NCBI GenBank assembly: GCA_964036045.1
Contig: OZ038402.1
Coordinates: forward strand, 1,705,380 to 1,769,379
DNA length: 64,000 nt
Reading direction: 5' to 3'
Origin: Eutreptiella sp. 'Long Island Sound 2002'
Lineage: Eukaryota; Euglenozoa; Euglenophyceae; Eutreptiales; Eutreptiaceae
The stretch's first letter is position 1; every line of letters begins with the position of its first letter. Below are positions 63,016 to 64,000 of the stretch, piece by piece. The position numbers were made by a program, and so were the translations under genes. Below the pieces are notes generated by a model, which was given only the letters and a program-made list of their open reading frames with translations, did not search any database and was not told the origin of the DNA.

Positions 63016-63736
63016 TTTCACTTTCCTGACCGCGGTACACTCCATGTATGTGTGCATTATAGCAGCACGCAAAAAGCGAGATGCGCACAGCCCTTCCATT
63101 TTTGCAGGGTACAGACTGTCGCAGCAAGTCAGGCAATACCCCTATCAACAGCCGGTTGGGCCACTGCCCCAAACGGTGGCACACGGTACCTTGACACTCC
63201 GCACCCCCAAGGGGCATGAATGGAAGTGGGAAAAGAGCTTTCTCGCGGACCTACTCGGTTGGCTACGAGCCCTGACGTGGCCGGAGGAACCTGGGACAGT
63301 CACCTTTTTGGAACTGGCAATTGATTTCGAAGAGTTCGCGCAAAGGACCCTCCCCCATGCGCCTCAGGCGAAGTATGCAGGACATACCCTGTCCCTCCAA
63401 GAACGAGGCAGGGTACTACGTTTGGCAATATCCAGCGCCCAGCGACTGGTCACCTCAGTCCAGCTGCACCCAGCCGGCATGGTGACCCGCTGTGGCTCGC
63501 TTGTGCCGCTGGGGGGACCGGCGATCTGCGGTTTAAATAAACGCCCGTATTTTGCACGCCGAGAGGCCATGATTTCACACATCCGCAAACATGTTGAGTA
63601 TTGCGAAGAGCAGTGGGTGGCCAAGGCGGGAACACACCGCACACATGCGCTGCGCCCATACACATACCGCCCGCGTAAGACAACAGCAGAGATTGAAGCA
63701 CATGGACTGCACAGAGCCCTGTGCGGGAACTTGTAG
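63016..63736 (+). pseudogene. C-terminal tail of another LINE polyprotein (fragment)
   Basis: The frame is open from the poly(A) of the previous element to TAG 63734-63736. It reads HEWKWEKSFLADLLGWLRAL and TFLELAIDFEEFAQ, then ICGLNKRPYFARREAMISHI. From memory, a Trp/Leu segment of the type WL-AL-WP...TFLEL-IDFE followed by GL--RP closes many RT polyproteins of algal LINEs, so I infer a LINE tail; no catalytic motif is present. The beginning is replaced by the 2A element, which probably inserted here. Confidence 0.5.
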
Positions 63737-64000
63737 ACAGGCCTGGCACCAGCATCTGGTGCACAGCTCACAGCTAAGGGTGGAGCCACAGGCTCCAATT
63801 TTGGAGCTGATTTTTTCCCCATCATCGGCGACGGTCGCTTGCCACAGCGCCCGTACACAGGAATACGCAGGCACGTACCAACAACAGCACAAGCACACGT
63901 AAACAGGGCGCCAACAAATGCCACTGTATGTGACACACACTCTCTACCGGCGTGCATCACGTGCAAGAGGCTGCGCAAAACAGCCCAGGAGTGTTGCTCT
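63737..64000. other. right edge, no gene recognised
   Basis: 264 bases without a supported feature. Confidence 0.5.

Overview
The window looks like nuclear DNA of a unicellular eukaryote, most likely an alga or other protist; a dinoflagellate-like genome is my best guess but nothing here proves it. The evidence is APE-type non-LTR (LINE) elements with a C-terminal RNase H, tyrosine-recombinase (YR, DIRS/Ngaro-like) retrotransposons with split direct repeats, tRNA-derived SINE heads, microsatellites, very long G/C homopolymers, and two eukaryote-style membrane hybrid histidine kinases. There are no operons, rRNA genes, CRISPR arrays or phage genes. Most of the DNA is nested retroelements, and almost all long frames are retroelement frames. 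Coordinates come from reading by eye and may be off by a base or two.

Layout. 1-349: minus-strand LINE-like fragment running off the left edge. 549-4867 and 10688-10838: decayed LINE whose 3' ORF is split by a complete YR retrotransposon, YR1 (4868-10687; gag, YR, RT-RNase H; repeats A1...B1-A2-B2). 10838-11880: SINE head, GA-rich tract and unassigned DNA. 11882-12778 and 21178-22606: older LINE (alpha), split by an 8.4-kb insertion (12779-21165) with a 12-bp target-site duplication; the insertion holds a nearly intact LINE (ORF1, and APE-RT-RNase H ORF2) plus two SINE heads. 21882-25192 and 32708-41129 are two copies of a 3.3-kb segmental duplication; the second is interrupted by YR2 (35077-40179), and the first preserves the empty site. 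26619-28545 and 42842-44944: the two hybrid histidine kinase genes, the only good host-gene candidates. 28641-30283: tandem duplication carrying RNase H relics. 31780-32690: another LINE relic. 45652-48146: ~600-bp tandem array with G/C hairpins. 48190-51240: simple repeats, a foldback element and unassigned DNA. 51241-52613: internally deleted LINE.

53030-63013: the most unusual object, a ~10-kb LINE whose ORFs carry five 2A-like (D-x-E-x-NPGP) motifs, a zinc ribbon, a perfect C3HC4 RING finger, an APE endonuclease, an RT with an FVDD active site and an RNase H. It ends in a poly(A) tract and is followed by the tail of another LINE (63016-63736).

How it fits together: the YR elements encode gag, recombinase and RT-RNase H in that order, and integrate by recombination at short A-tracts. 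The LINEs encode a nucleic-acid-binding ORF1 and an EN-RT-RNase H ORF2. Many frames are broken, either by single in-frame stops (mostly compatible with C-to-T change) or by shifts at long G/C runs, which could be assembly errors.
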